From Opisthorchis felineus (taxonomy: Eukaryota; Platyhelminthes; Trematoda; Opisthorchiida; Opisthorchiidae): a stretch of 64,000 nt of DNA. Below the pieces are notes generated by a model. The model was not told the origin of the DNA and did not search any database. It saw only the letters and a program-made list of their open reading frames with translations. Of this stretch, positions 23,732-33,845 are shown piece by piece. Location of the stretch: NCBI GenBank assembly GCA_004794785.1, contig SJOL01007572.1, positions 588,822 to 652,821 of the forward strand. Direction: 5' to 3'. Made by a program: the position numbers and the translations under genes. Numbering within the stretch: position 1 is the first letter of the stretch; each line of letters starts with the position of its first letter.

Positions 23732-26650
23732 GATATGACAGGCTTGCTCTGTTCAAAGGAACTTAAATTCTCCTGATACCGTCAAACGTGTTCTTCTGCG
23801 GAAATCAGTGTTTACACTGCACATATGTTAAATGATTCATCTTAATTTCACTGAAAAAGGACGACGGATTTAACATGGGTAACTTTTGCTCTGTCTCAGA
23901 TTTTTCAGTATTTGTATCAGGGTTGCACTTGCTAATACTCTGGAGATTATAGAAAATATGCCACTCAAGACAGCATTCTGCAGCGCCTTATTTTCCGAAG
24001 TCGTTCACATGATCAACCTGTGGATAATCATAAATCTATCCGAAATTCACTCACGACATCAATCCTAACGCTCCGTCTTGGTGAGATTCAAAATGCGAAA
24101 ACAACTTTATCCAAGTAGGTGAATCCCTCCGTTTAGTTCAGCAATTCGCGGATGCTTTTGCATGCATTCAGTGCAAGGCTGATATAAAGCATCTTGCAGC
24201 GGTCGTACTACAAGGTGACCGACTATCGGAGACAATCTACAAACACTGAGTGCTAGCGTCCCTGCTGCAGTCTTGCAGGCAGTGTACCTATTCCCGATTA
24301 ATCGCTGGAAATTCGCATAGGCCAGAACGCTTATTCTTACTGTAATGGTTGCATATTCATACGAAATTGAAGCACAACCGGTTAGCAACAAATGCGGCTT
24401 GGTACAACAGACCCCATTATTTAACGTACTGCTTGATCATCATCTTCATATTTCCAAGTTTGCGTCGTAGATGCTGAAGAATTTGCTGTCCGAATTCGGT
24501 TACTTTCACCGGCAGCTACTCAGTTAATAAAACTAGCGTCGCACGTACAACTAGATCAGGCAGAGGGAAGTGATTAGGTTTCTGGGTCTTACGAGCCTAC
24601 CAACAGTAGGCTTTTCATTATTTCCGAGACCATAATCCACAGTCAGTAACCGTATCTGAGTCTTTAGACCCTACCTAAATCATATGTTCACAAAGACACC
24701 CGTTTGGACAAACTGGTGAACGGCTTTCAGTAATTTTATGACGACCCAAAATCTGACAACACTAAACCAATTCTAGCTGCTGCACTCACAGTTTGACGCT
24801 GAACTGTCTAGATTTGCATTTGCCAAAAATAATGTCTACGCAAACAATAGAAAGTGCTCCATTATGAAATCTGCCAGACCATATGTGAAAGACTGCAGTG
24901 TGAGTGTGTTCGAAACTATATAAGTGCAGGCAACCAAGAAGAAAGCATCCAAATAACTGCGCACCAACCATGTCTCTTGAACTGGGAACGAAAAATTTGC
25001 AGGCTGCTAATCAAGTACGCCGAACAGATCAACGGCAATCTGACCAAGCACCAAGACTGGAATGGAATGGGATTTGGAACCATTATCCTTACGCTTAAGA
25101 AACGACCTGTGCCTTTGTTCCGTTTTTACTCTACACATAATTTTGTAGCTTCGCAACCGCAGGAACCTATCAGTCGAAATCGCCTCTGGACACTGAGTAT
25201 TTTAAGTGCTCCCACACTTGAAAACTCCCGGGAGGGATCACTATCAGCCGCACGAAAGAAAACCAATTACGTAGGCTTCCCATATACTTGGGTTGAAAAT
25301 GTCGTTCTGACTGAATAAAGTTCAATTTAGGTCTTCCAGCGCAATTCGTCCGGCGAGAAGGGGATACGTTACTGTTTCACCCGTCTTACCTGTATGCGGT
25401 TTTCATTGAGTTACTAGCTGCTAAAGGTTGTTGAGGGCCCGAAAACATTATTGTTAAATGCAAGGCTATTAAACTACACATGGATCAAAGGACGCTAAAC
25501 ATTATATTGGGCAGCAGATGGCTTTCCCAATTCTTGTCCTAGTTGAAGAGGACTCCTTGATTTCCGTTGCCTCATTCTTGGAGCAAACTCTCCGTTATTA
25601 TTCATGAACCGTTGTGTACGCCTGTCTTTTGAAGTTTTATTTAGCTTGTATGAATACTGTACAAGAAACGTAATTACTTTTAATAAAATGCGTTAATTTC
25701 AAGCGCCACTTGAAGCCCACAACAACCAGAAATTTGAGAAACGTAACACCGAGTTGTAAGAGTAGATCAAGTTGCACCATTCTGTTTGAGACGTTGGGAG
25801 CACTGTTCGATGAGTACGCGCGGGTCTTGTAGCCTGCACCACGTTTGTGCTTATTCAGGGTCATGCATGTGCAGGTTACTGCCAACACTGTGTGTAGCAG
25901 TGCAATCTCAACACGAAAATTTCTGTGCCTGTAAAACAAAAACCTAAAAGGGTTTGTTGAAATGAGCAGTGTAGTCGGTGGAAGGCGAATACATACACCT
26001 CTGGATGGAAGCACTCACTTAACTGGTTCTTTTAAAATGATGGTTTAAAGTTCCACAAAGCTGATAATATTGTGGACAATAATGAGGAGTGGTAGTGTAA
26101 TAGATCACAATCTTTTTGAAATAAATAAATGCTTACTATAATTTTCATGCGTGGTTGAGAAAAGGGTATCTTCTAAACAGAACTTGGTCCAAACGAGGAC
26201 GACATGGGACTTGATCATGAATATAGATGAGTGGATCTTGCTATTTTCTAATTCGGCCTCACGTTCGTGCGATACTTAGTAAGACCGAATGCCATTGGGG
26301 TTACTCAATTGGAAACGGTAGTGTCACTATTCTATGACTTAAATGATCTCGTTTACAAAATGTGTTGATCACTATTCTCATGTTACCTGTAAGTAACAAA
26401 TACTTTTTCGTTACTCATGTAGACAACTTACCGCGATGAGTTGGTGAGTCAACCTATTTCTTTACCCTCCACGAACAGGGCAGCCAGGTTGCTCAAGCAT
26501 CCAAAATAGACAATTTAATACATTGTCTTTCTCTTCTAGACCTGCGGAAACCAGGATCGTTTGGCATTTCAACTGATGGCCGAAGGACTTTATAATCATT
26601 CGGTCCGCATACGAGCGAATTCCGAGGAGAAAGCCACCACATCACAATAA
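13829..26650 (+). CDS. en: engrailed-class homeobox gene (3' part, three exons: 13829-13949, 20236-20338, 26540-26650)
   Basis: Engrailed proteins are nuclear sequence-specific repressors acting in segment, neural and shell or muscle patterning across bilaterians. The spliced product visible here is about 110 residues and contains, in order, EH3 (GPRIRKPRR), the homeodomain (KRPRTSF to QNKRAKTKK) and EH5 ([14 protein letters not shown]). This motif order and the short tail after EH5 are specific to the engrailed family. Homeodomain hallmarks are present: L16, F20, Y25, L40, W48, F49, Q50, N51 and R53, plus K52, which is typical of engrailed rather than of most homeodomains. Exon phases join without a gap: phase 2 at 13949/20236 inside the Arg24 codon, and phase 0 at 20338/26540. 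The N-terminal EH1 repression motif and EH2 Pbx/Exd-binding motif are not found, so the 5' part is missing or upstream. Family assignment is very secure; expression and function in this animal are inferred. Confidence 0.95.
15641..15701 (-). repeat. dispersed repeat, copy 1 (inverted relative to 17403-17462)
   Basis: The reverse complement of this 61-bp core matches 17403-17462 with nine differences including one gap, about 85% identity. Weaker similarity continues past the CACTTCCTGCG end on both copies. Both copies sit in the same engrailed intron. The family is not identified. A more decayed third copy may lie near 16741-16785 (GTATGGTGGTCTGATATTCA). Confidence 0.75.
17403..17462 (+). repeat. 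dispersed repeat, copy 2
   Basis: Partner of the copy at 15641-15701, in the opposite orientation, with a shared core from CACTTCCTGCG to CGATCATCC. The 1.7-kb separation in inverted orientation could fold the intron RNA. It is probably part of a longer interspersed element extending left to about 17340. Confidence 0.75.
20236..20338 (+). CDS. en: engrailed exon: second half of homeodomain (helices 2 and 3)
   Basis: This 103-bp exon follows acceptor TTCAG (20231-20235) and precedes donor GTGAGA (20339). Its first base completes Arg24 (CG|G). It then encodes 34 residues from Y25 to K58: [16 protein letters not shown], the turn, and helix 3 [15 protein letters not shown]-contact residues I47, Q50 and N51 are intact, and Q50 predicts TAATTA/TAATTG-type binding sites, as for other Antp/En-type homeodomains. 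Reading frame and length fit the preceding exon exactly, with no gap or extra residue, which confirms the intron inside codon 24. Confidence 0.96.
20740..20915 (-). repeat. SINE-like interspersed repeat, copy A
   Basis: It contains GTTTCGAACCC (20813-20823), the reverse complement of a tRNA B-box, followed by GTGAGATCTGCACTACTGCT (20826 on), which matches copy C at 53265 on. The 3' block ends with a TTTTCA-rich tail in both. It lies about 0.4 kb inside the engrailed intron that follows exon 20236-20338. Short overlapping frames here (20669-20921) come from the repeat. Confidence 0.6.
22541..22591. repeat. pyrimidine-rich tandem tract
   Basis: About 51 bases of TAATCTCTTT/AATCTCTCTC-type units repeat imperfectly three to four times. 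The strand is almost pure pyrimidine apart from the AA of each unit. It is intronic, with no nearby exon to make it a splice acceptor. Confidence 0.8.
23701..23729. repeat. (AT)n microsatellite with inverted flanks
   Basis: An AT run of about 29 bases flanked by ACCGT on the left and ACCGA on the right, inside an engrailed intron. Confidence 0.93.
24854..25318 (+). other. longest anonymous open frame besides retroelements (154 codons), inside an engrailed intron
   Basis: The frame is open with ATG at 24854 and TAA at the end, on the same strand as engrailed. The predicted product has no signal peptide, membrane span, repeat or motif that I recognise. A second ATG-started frame overlaps it (24904-25098). 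In AT-balanced non-coding DNA of this length, one frame of about 150 codons can occur by chance. I list it only because it is the longest unexplained frame in a confirmed intron; I would not call it a gene without transcript support. Confidence 0.12.
26540..26650 (+). CDS. en: engrailed terminal exon: EH5 motif and stop
   Basis: The exon follows a strong pyrimidine tract and acceptor (TCTTTCTCTTCTAG, ending 26539) and reads in phase 0 from the homeodomain exon. It encodes 36 residues, [20 protein letters not shown] followed by a basic and polar tail ending ATTSQ, then TAA at 26648-26650. [14 protein letters not shown] corresponds to the engrailed EH5 block (LALQLMAQGLYNHS in many animals). 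The roughly 15-residue extension beyond EH5 is lineage-specific. No AATAAA is seen within about 800 bases; the first clear one is at 27472-27477, so the 3' end is undefined. Confidence 0.94.
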   Translation, partial: TCGNQDRLAFQLMAEGLYNHSVRIRANSEEKATTSQ

Positions 26651-29600
26651 GACGTTTTGTTGCAAACTACTGTTCACTTCAGCTTGATTTTCACGTCACC
26701 TATACCCCGTACCTCTCCCCGTATACTACTTATAATTTAGACAAACCTGGTTGTGTTCATTAATTACTTTGTACAGGATACAAATATTTGGTACCCTTTC
26801 AAATATACCTTCGGAACAAGTAGTCTGTTTATATTGGGCACTGTTACTCGAATTGAGGAAGAACAATCGGGATAAACCCCTCAATTCAAGAACAAAAGTA
26901 CTGATCTAGCTTAGTCAGTCTGCACGGTTTGTGGTTCAATTTGACCTGACAAACAAAATCCTAAAAACGTTGTCCAACATTTTAATATGAACGCTGTGTT
27001 TTAAATGTAAAAATGCTGATCAGCAAAACCGGCAGCGATCGGGCTACTTTGAAATTCCTTTACAATTATATTTGCTTTTGATGGCTTCAGCGTGAACACT
27101 TTCTGAATGCACTTCACCCGATGATGCCTTGGAGAGCGTGGTAATTTAGACACTTCCAGAAACCCTCTTTACTGCTCAGTCAGATTTGCCGAGAAAACGA
27201 TTAATACTTCTGCAACACATTGCGAGCGATATCTAACCAGCGAACTCTAGAAATGTTATTACAAACCTACATATCAGAGTGCATCTCATGAAACTCCAGG
27301 TACTTTCGAAACCGCGAACATCCGACCAGTGGTTGAACACTTAGGCGTTCGACCAGCAGCGCCTGACTAACAGTATGATTAACTCACCCTTAGGCAGAAT
27401 TCAGGGCTGCTCATCCTTCAATCACGTGAACCACAGTGAGACAATGCTCACATGATATAAAATAGGTATAAAATAAAATAACAGCAATATGTACATTTAT
27501 ACTCATATTTATGTTTATGTTTATTTACATACCCACAGGTATCCAATGGTTCGGCCAGTTTTGACCGGGATATCTTATTAGGATGCTGGCTACACGGTAA
27601 GAAATGTCTTAAAACATTCTGCCGCATCCCCTGTTATATCAACCCTCCGATGTTCGTCGTGTGTCATCCACATAGCTTTTCCGCATGTTTTAAAGACTGC
27701 TGCTACTAGGCAACTTATTGAGATGGCATCCACCGTTCCATTTAACGTACTCTTAACCCTAAAAATATTCACTTCAACGTGTTTCTGACATATTTAACAT
27801 ATCCTTAACCCTTAAAGTTTCCCTATTCCAACGGTGCTACTGGATTGCATCAAAAAGGTAAGCAATTATCCCTAGGCAACAAATAATCAAATCAAATAAT
27901 CAGATCCTGTTTTTCTAAATTTATTACTGAAAACTCAAAATATAGTTGCTGCTAATAGTGGTGGCATGTTAGATGTGAAATTTCATGTGAAATTTCCGCT
28001 GCACTTTACCTGGCCCTATTTTGCATTAACTATTGGGGTTCGACTAGCTGTCTGGAAACACACGACGTTGCGAAAAACTGGTTTTCTTGTCGTCTCAACC
28101 AGCAGCAGGGATAAATAAGATAAATGAGTCCAAAACATAGTTGTATGCAAATGCGTCACTTCCCTTCAACCAGCACAGACAAACTGATGCATTCAAAAAC
28201 CTCTGAAGGGGTTCAGAAGTTGCTGTCCCAAAATTTCGTACATCTACTTCATCCTTGTTAGGAAACGTCAACGGTGACCATCACAACGAACTCTGGGAGG
28301 ACTCGCGCCCGCGCTTTCTGCATAGTAGCTGGACATTATATCGTTCGGCAAAGTTTGACTGAGTAACAGCTAATGCTTACTCCGTTTGAGGCTGCTGTAT
28401 GCCGGAGATCAGTTGGTCCGAGCAATACGAAGTCCCCATACAGCAGATAAAAATTTAGCACGAAATTCTCCAAACCTTCGACAGTGCAGGCAGTACGAAC
28501 TGGTGTCACCCATTTGGTTCTACTTCATCTAACTATTTACTATCTTCAAAAGTTCAAAAACGAGCCAGCAGTTTTCTATTATTTCCATGTTGTGTATGGA
28601 TGTAATGCACACATTATTCACACGAGGCAAAGGATCCTACGTCAGATACAAATGTCATTTGAAGGCCATACATTTTTTTCTGCGGCTAAGCTGACTCATT
28701 AAAAAGGTTAGTTCTGATCTATAATGCCGATCGAAAAAAATCCACACTGAAAAGTTTCTTCAGTGCTATAAAGGTACTGTTGCTTCGGGTTTCCACCTGT
28801 GTCTCTTCTGAGTGATACACTCATGGGAGGCTTGCTTGGGATCAGTTGTGCTTAGTGTTCAAATGCGCACATTTTCACTGGCCATATGTAAACGTAGTTT
28901 TGGGATGGGAAGAAGAAAGACAATTTGGTAAATTTGTTCAAAGAGGCACAGAGGTCTGTACAGTTTCTGCGGAGAACAATTACACAGCTTACGAAACTCC
29001 TTACGGGTCAAATGCCCTGAATTTCATCCGGCTGGGTAGCGGTTCATTATAATATACCTATCTGGAGTGACCAATAAGTTGATTTCGACCGATTTTTCAC
29101 CATAAGACAAAATAATATATGACAGATTTCTTAATTAATTAACCGGCACAGCGACGTCCGATCAGAAGCTAAACTGGGTCCAAAATGAAGACTAGGAAAT
29201 CTCTAATTATACGGCACGTTCTCAGGGAAGTTAAAAATGTGTCTCTGTTGACAGCATTTCCTGTTGCAAGGTTGACCTTTTCTGCCAGCTTGGGGGGGGG
29301 GGAACAGAGGTACGCTCTGTAGTGTGCTCTTGACGACATAATACAGACCTACACTATCTTTACATTATAGCATCTTCGGCCGAGGTATTCAATAAGGAAA
29401 TGATGCCTTCTGAAATAGCCAATGGTGTCAGGGGGTGCACTCTGATGACTGAATTCGCATTGCCATGCTTTTCGTGAAATGTACGTGTGGAAGTACTCAA
29501 CATTATGGAAAACTCTTTAGATGGTTGCCTATTCGAGCGTTTGCAGCTTAGCAATAGAGACGAGCTTAAAGGAACAGCAGTCATATATGTGTCAAATTCA

Positions 29601-32589
29601 GACCAAAATATGTATGGTAGTTATCTGACACAAAAAGCCGCTGGCCCAAAATTTTTGCTTAAAAGTCATACAGGTTATGAGTCAAATAGTTTAAAACATC
29701 TTGCCCAACGGGTGGTCACTTTTTTCAGCAAAAAAATACGAAATTCCCCATATCATCTCTGGAAGCTATCTGACATTTTTAAGGAGTATCCTCATCTTGG
29801 GTAGAGTCCTGATGCTGTTGACCCGAGGAGAAAATGTTGACATTGAAACCCATGTGGAAAAATCCGAGTAACTCACTATAGCCAATCAGTTTAACAAGTC
29901 TGAACTTAGCCGCCAAACACAAGCTGTCCTAACAACTTCGGCCGATTTTTGAGGGTTTCATTTTGTCGAAATTATCAAAACTCGCAATGAACTACGGATT
30001 GTAACCCAGACAATATGAATGAAAATGTTGAAGAGAGGATTTTAAGGAGGGAGCTTCCAGTGTCGTCTGACCATACGCTGACCTGCTGTTAAAGCGTTTT
30101 TAGGGGACTGTGTAATCTCGAGGCTGGTTGTTTACAAGCATGGAATTTGGAAGCAGGGTAGGACTGTGCCCGACCGCGGGTGGAGCGGTACGAAAGGCAG
30201 TCAAATCCGGGGAAGGTTGCCAGCCCACCATATCTGATGATAACTTATGGTATATTCAGGTCGGACTATTTATGAGCCGTTTATTCCTGAGTTCATAATT
30301 CAAGTTACTAAGTTACAGTGGAAGGCAGCAAGCCAATAAACATATTTTGGTACACAGTTGAGAGAATTTTATGTGCTGTTCGAGGCATAAATAGGTAACG
30401 TCACATTTCAACGCTTTCCCCAATCATGCTACTATCGGGACCAGCTTGGGTGGTTTTGCAGGGTCATTAGGGGTTTAATCATGAGGTGTCGATGTAACTA
30501 ATTAGAATGCATCACAATAATTCTCATTTTAAGTCTTTCGAGATACCTTTTACATGCAGAAGTCCATTCACCTGGGATATTCCCAATGAATTAATTATAT
30601 GCTACTTGCGACATCCGAGTAGCTACACTGCGCAGCTAAATGTTCATTGCCTCCAAATCTGGGGGTGTATATATGAATTCCGCTCGTCAGTATTGTTGCT
30701 GAGTCTATACTTTTTTTGATGTCCAACTCAAATTCGGCTAGCGCATATCGCAATGGCTGTTAGCATGGCAAACGAGGTTTTTATGGTGTAGTGAAGCAGC
30801 TTTTTGGGTTATGAAATACACCGCGATGTTGTTCCTATCATTTTCGGAGCCTCCGGGGAATCCGAAGAATGAAGAAAGCTTTAACTCGCGGGTAAGTGCA
30901 TTTGTCCACTTTTTGATGATCGAGAAATAAGCCCAGGTGATAACACCCGCATTCTGTTAGACATCACCCAAAACCGATGTGTATGAACAAATTATGCTTG
31001 AAGCATTAAATATGTAACAAAGTTTCTTTGCGGTCCACAGGGCTGTGGGCATTATGTCATGCGATGCACAGTATGCATTAGAAAGCGCAACATTCACTTA
31101 CTACTACAAGTCTGACTTCTTAGAAGGATAGTGGTAGGCAGCGTTTGCTCTTGAATATCAACTGGAAGAACAGGGGTGCGGAAAATATAAAGTAGGGAAA
31201 TAGCGAGTGTAGTGTGTTTAGACTTCAGCGTTTGCGTGGAGGTTAAGTGGTCCGCGAGGCAGGCTGATGGAACGCAAACGACTCACAACGAATAAGTGTG
31301 GAATATTGGTATCGCGATCAGCGTTGTAACTAACATGACACAGTAGTGAAAACTGAGCATGAAGATTCAGACCCACCTAAGCAGTATCAGTCATTTGGCT
31401 GATACTTGACTGAGCGTCGCAAGTTCTTCACCGCTGTTCAGAGTTGGCGATTGTGAAGTTATAGGAATGCTGAGAGCTGGTCCGAAAATCCGGGAATGGC
31501 CACCTTGGTTTTGCAGGTCGGACCGAATTTAAAATACCCCAGAATTAGAATGCAACCTGTCACAGCTGTGTACAAGAGTTTGCTATCACATGATTTGCGC
31601 TGGTTTCATGTGCTGGTGCAGATGCTCAAAGCGGTTACCACCATCAAAACACCACCAACGCGCTCCTAGTCCGACAGGGAGACGGGAACCGCGTCTACAT
31701 ATTAACTCAGAGGAGAATGTTGAGATAGAATTTGTAGTAAGATCAGTAATAAAGACTGGAGCCACATATTAGGTATTCAGAAAAGGCACGAACCAGACTT
31801 AAGAAGATCCTGTTCACCTTATACAATTTGAGCTGACTTGTAAACAGTTCACAGTCAGTTTAACGTCATTTTCTGTGGTACAGAATTCCGTTGTCTTCCT
31901 AGTCGCTTGAGTCCGCAAGATATGCCAAACTACGGTGACATCGAAGTTGTACTGTTGCTTTGGGGTTTTCTGTCCTTTGTTAACTGATACGTGCCCTAGT
32001 CTGTCACCAATCATGGCGTATACCAGAAGAATCTGCGAAGACAACGTGGGCTGCATTCTTTATTGTAGTGGACGTCGGCACAACGACGTTGCAATGTATG
32101 ATCTATAAACACGGAGATGGGGAACACCTATGTATCAATTGGTTCAGGCGAGATAAACAGTTATTATTGCCTCTGGTCAGGGTGCAAAATTTCGATAGTC
32201 CATGGCTTTCTGCCTTTAATTAGGGACTTCTTTTCATGGCCTACAAGCGGATGACATGATCAGTGAATTAGTTGATTTGCTTTAGAACGTTTCCAACTGC
32301 GCTGCAGAATCAACACAACACCCGTATGACTACAAGTGGCACACGCCACAATCAGTCAAAAACAATGCACACACACCAACTTCGCACAATTCGATGGGCG
32401 GTCAAAAGTGCACATAGGAGGGAGCTGCAAGCCAGTTTGATATTCCATTGTCAGAAATTCCATCGTAGGTTGGTAGAAAGCATGTGGAGATTAAAGCAAG
32501 TAACTGCCGGATAAGAGCATAATAAACAGGGTCGCGGACATTCTAAACAGACTGCACAAAGTTGTGACAGAAGACGGTTAAATTATGCC
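26651..32589. other. engrailed 3' flank, no supported gene
   Basis: This is the downstream flank of the engrailed stop codon. A single AATAAA is at 27472-27477, inside an A/T-rich stretch, and is the nearest plausible polyadenylation signal, although about 820 bases away. A run of 11 G lies at 29292-29302 and an 8-bp perfect inverted repeat (AGTATCAG/CTGATACT) at 31383-31406. The longest frame, 29487-29804 on +, has no recognised motif. Confidence 0.55.
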
Positions 32590-33845
32590 CTTACTTTGAC
32601 GCCACCACCCTTCTCACATCAATCCTTTAGCGCTCTTGCGAAAGAGATCGTGTTTGAGTTAATTCAGAATAACCCAGACACAACAGAAACAATAAAACCG
32701 AAGTGCATATACAGATTTGTTACCCGCTACTGAATGCCTATCCCAAATTCAGAGGGAATTGAAATGTACTGAGAGGAACTCCAGTGGGATAACGAATTAG
32801 TGGATTCAGCACTGAGAAATAATATAGAAACTGGAACTTGTTGCACCACCAGTTATCAAACTCAAGATGTGGACAAATCATATGAATGGCACTTCCAAAT
32901 TTACGAACCGGACTGCAACACAAAGCGCAAATGGGTTGCTCCATTCAACATTTAAAAACACCAAGTTTACGATCAAAATTAAAAAAACACAGCCAAAATG
33001 CCATTTTCTGACGTACTGGCGAGTACTACGGATGGACCTTCCGAAGACACGCATCGACAAATTACCGTTATGTGAACCACAAGAAACGTTGAGCTGATTA
33101 TTGCTGGAAAAACGCAACGTTGAATCAGTATTTTAAACAACCCAGAGGCTTTCTCACCATGAGTGATTTTCGTCGGGAGTAAAATGATTAAAATCAAAAA
33201 GTGCAATAGAAGCGCTATTTGGATCTACCTACTGGTCAACCTTCAAGAAATTTTTAATTTGATCAAGGTGTGGGAGAAAAGATGAACCAAACCTCTACTC
33301 AAGGAAGTTGAGGAGTGCTGTAATAAAGAAGAATTCAGACAAGAAGAGCTAAATCACTTAAGTCGTGCATTTAAAACAACGAACTTTTATCAGAATAAGC
33401 TTGAAGGAGGTGACACTTCAAAAGAGCAGAAACACAATCAACGGGAACGAACAACCAAAATGGATAGTTCTTCCGTACATCAAGAACATGCCTAAATTCA
33501 CAGCCGACCTCCTACAGCCGAGGGGTATCTTAATAGCCTACAAACCAGCCTACAGATTGGTTGAGTAAATTGGTTTAAAGACCGAGGAATGCCGGTGAAG
33601 GCGAAAGTAACAACATCGTATACTACATCAGCTTCATAGACTGTAATAAATAGCATATTGCTCAGACTGCGAGACAGCCTTTCATACATGAAGTCCAGGA
33701 GAGATTAAAGTTCACTCTAGGAGTCATGACCACACTGGCACTTGGAAATAAGTGGCACGAGAGGCAATTGCTAGAAGCATGATACTGTGCAAAGAAGTTT
33801 GCCAGTCGACGCAGTGAAATTGATCCTCCTCCTCTACAACTATGA
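32590..33845 (+). pseudogene. degraded Penelope-like retroelement, RT plus GIY-YIG-type endonuclease relic
   Basis: Penelope-like elements encode a reverse transcriptase followed by a GIY-YIG endonuclease. Pieces appear here in that order but in three reading frames with stops. RT motif A (FDATTLLTSI) is at 32595 on, with the catalytic Asp at 32598-32600. A motif B-like RGTPVG, then a stop, then RISGF starts at 32772. PFSDVLASTTDG, the post-palm block, is at 33001-33036. A Cys/Glu-rich linker (VEECCNKEEFRQEELNHL) lies near 33300, and LPYIKNMPKFTADLLQPRGI lies in the frame ending at 33568. A GIY-YIG-like block IVYYISFIDCNK, stop, HIAQTARQ is at 33615-33677, and a C-terminal block RQLLEA, stop, YCAKKF begins near 33755. 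Motif C (YVDD) is eroded. The assignment comes from motif order recalled from the family. It is clearly non-functional. Confidence 0.75.

Larger units (their letters stand above)
20339..26539 (+). other. engrailed intron after the homeodomain
   Basis: This 6201-bp GT-AG intron (GTGAGA to CTTCTAG) is phase 0. It contains a SINE-like copy near 20.75-20.9 kb, a pyrimidine tract at 22541-22591, a (TA)n tract at 23701-23729 and a 465-bp open frame at 24854-25318 with no recognised domain. Confidence 0.9.
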
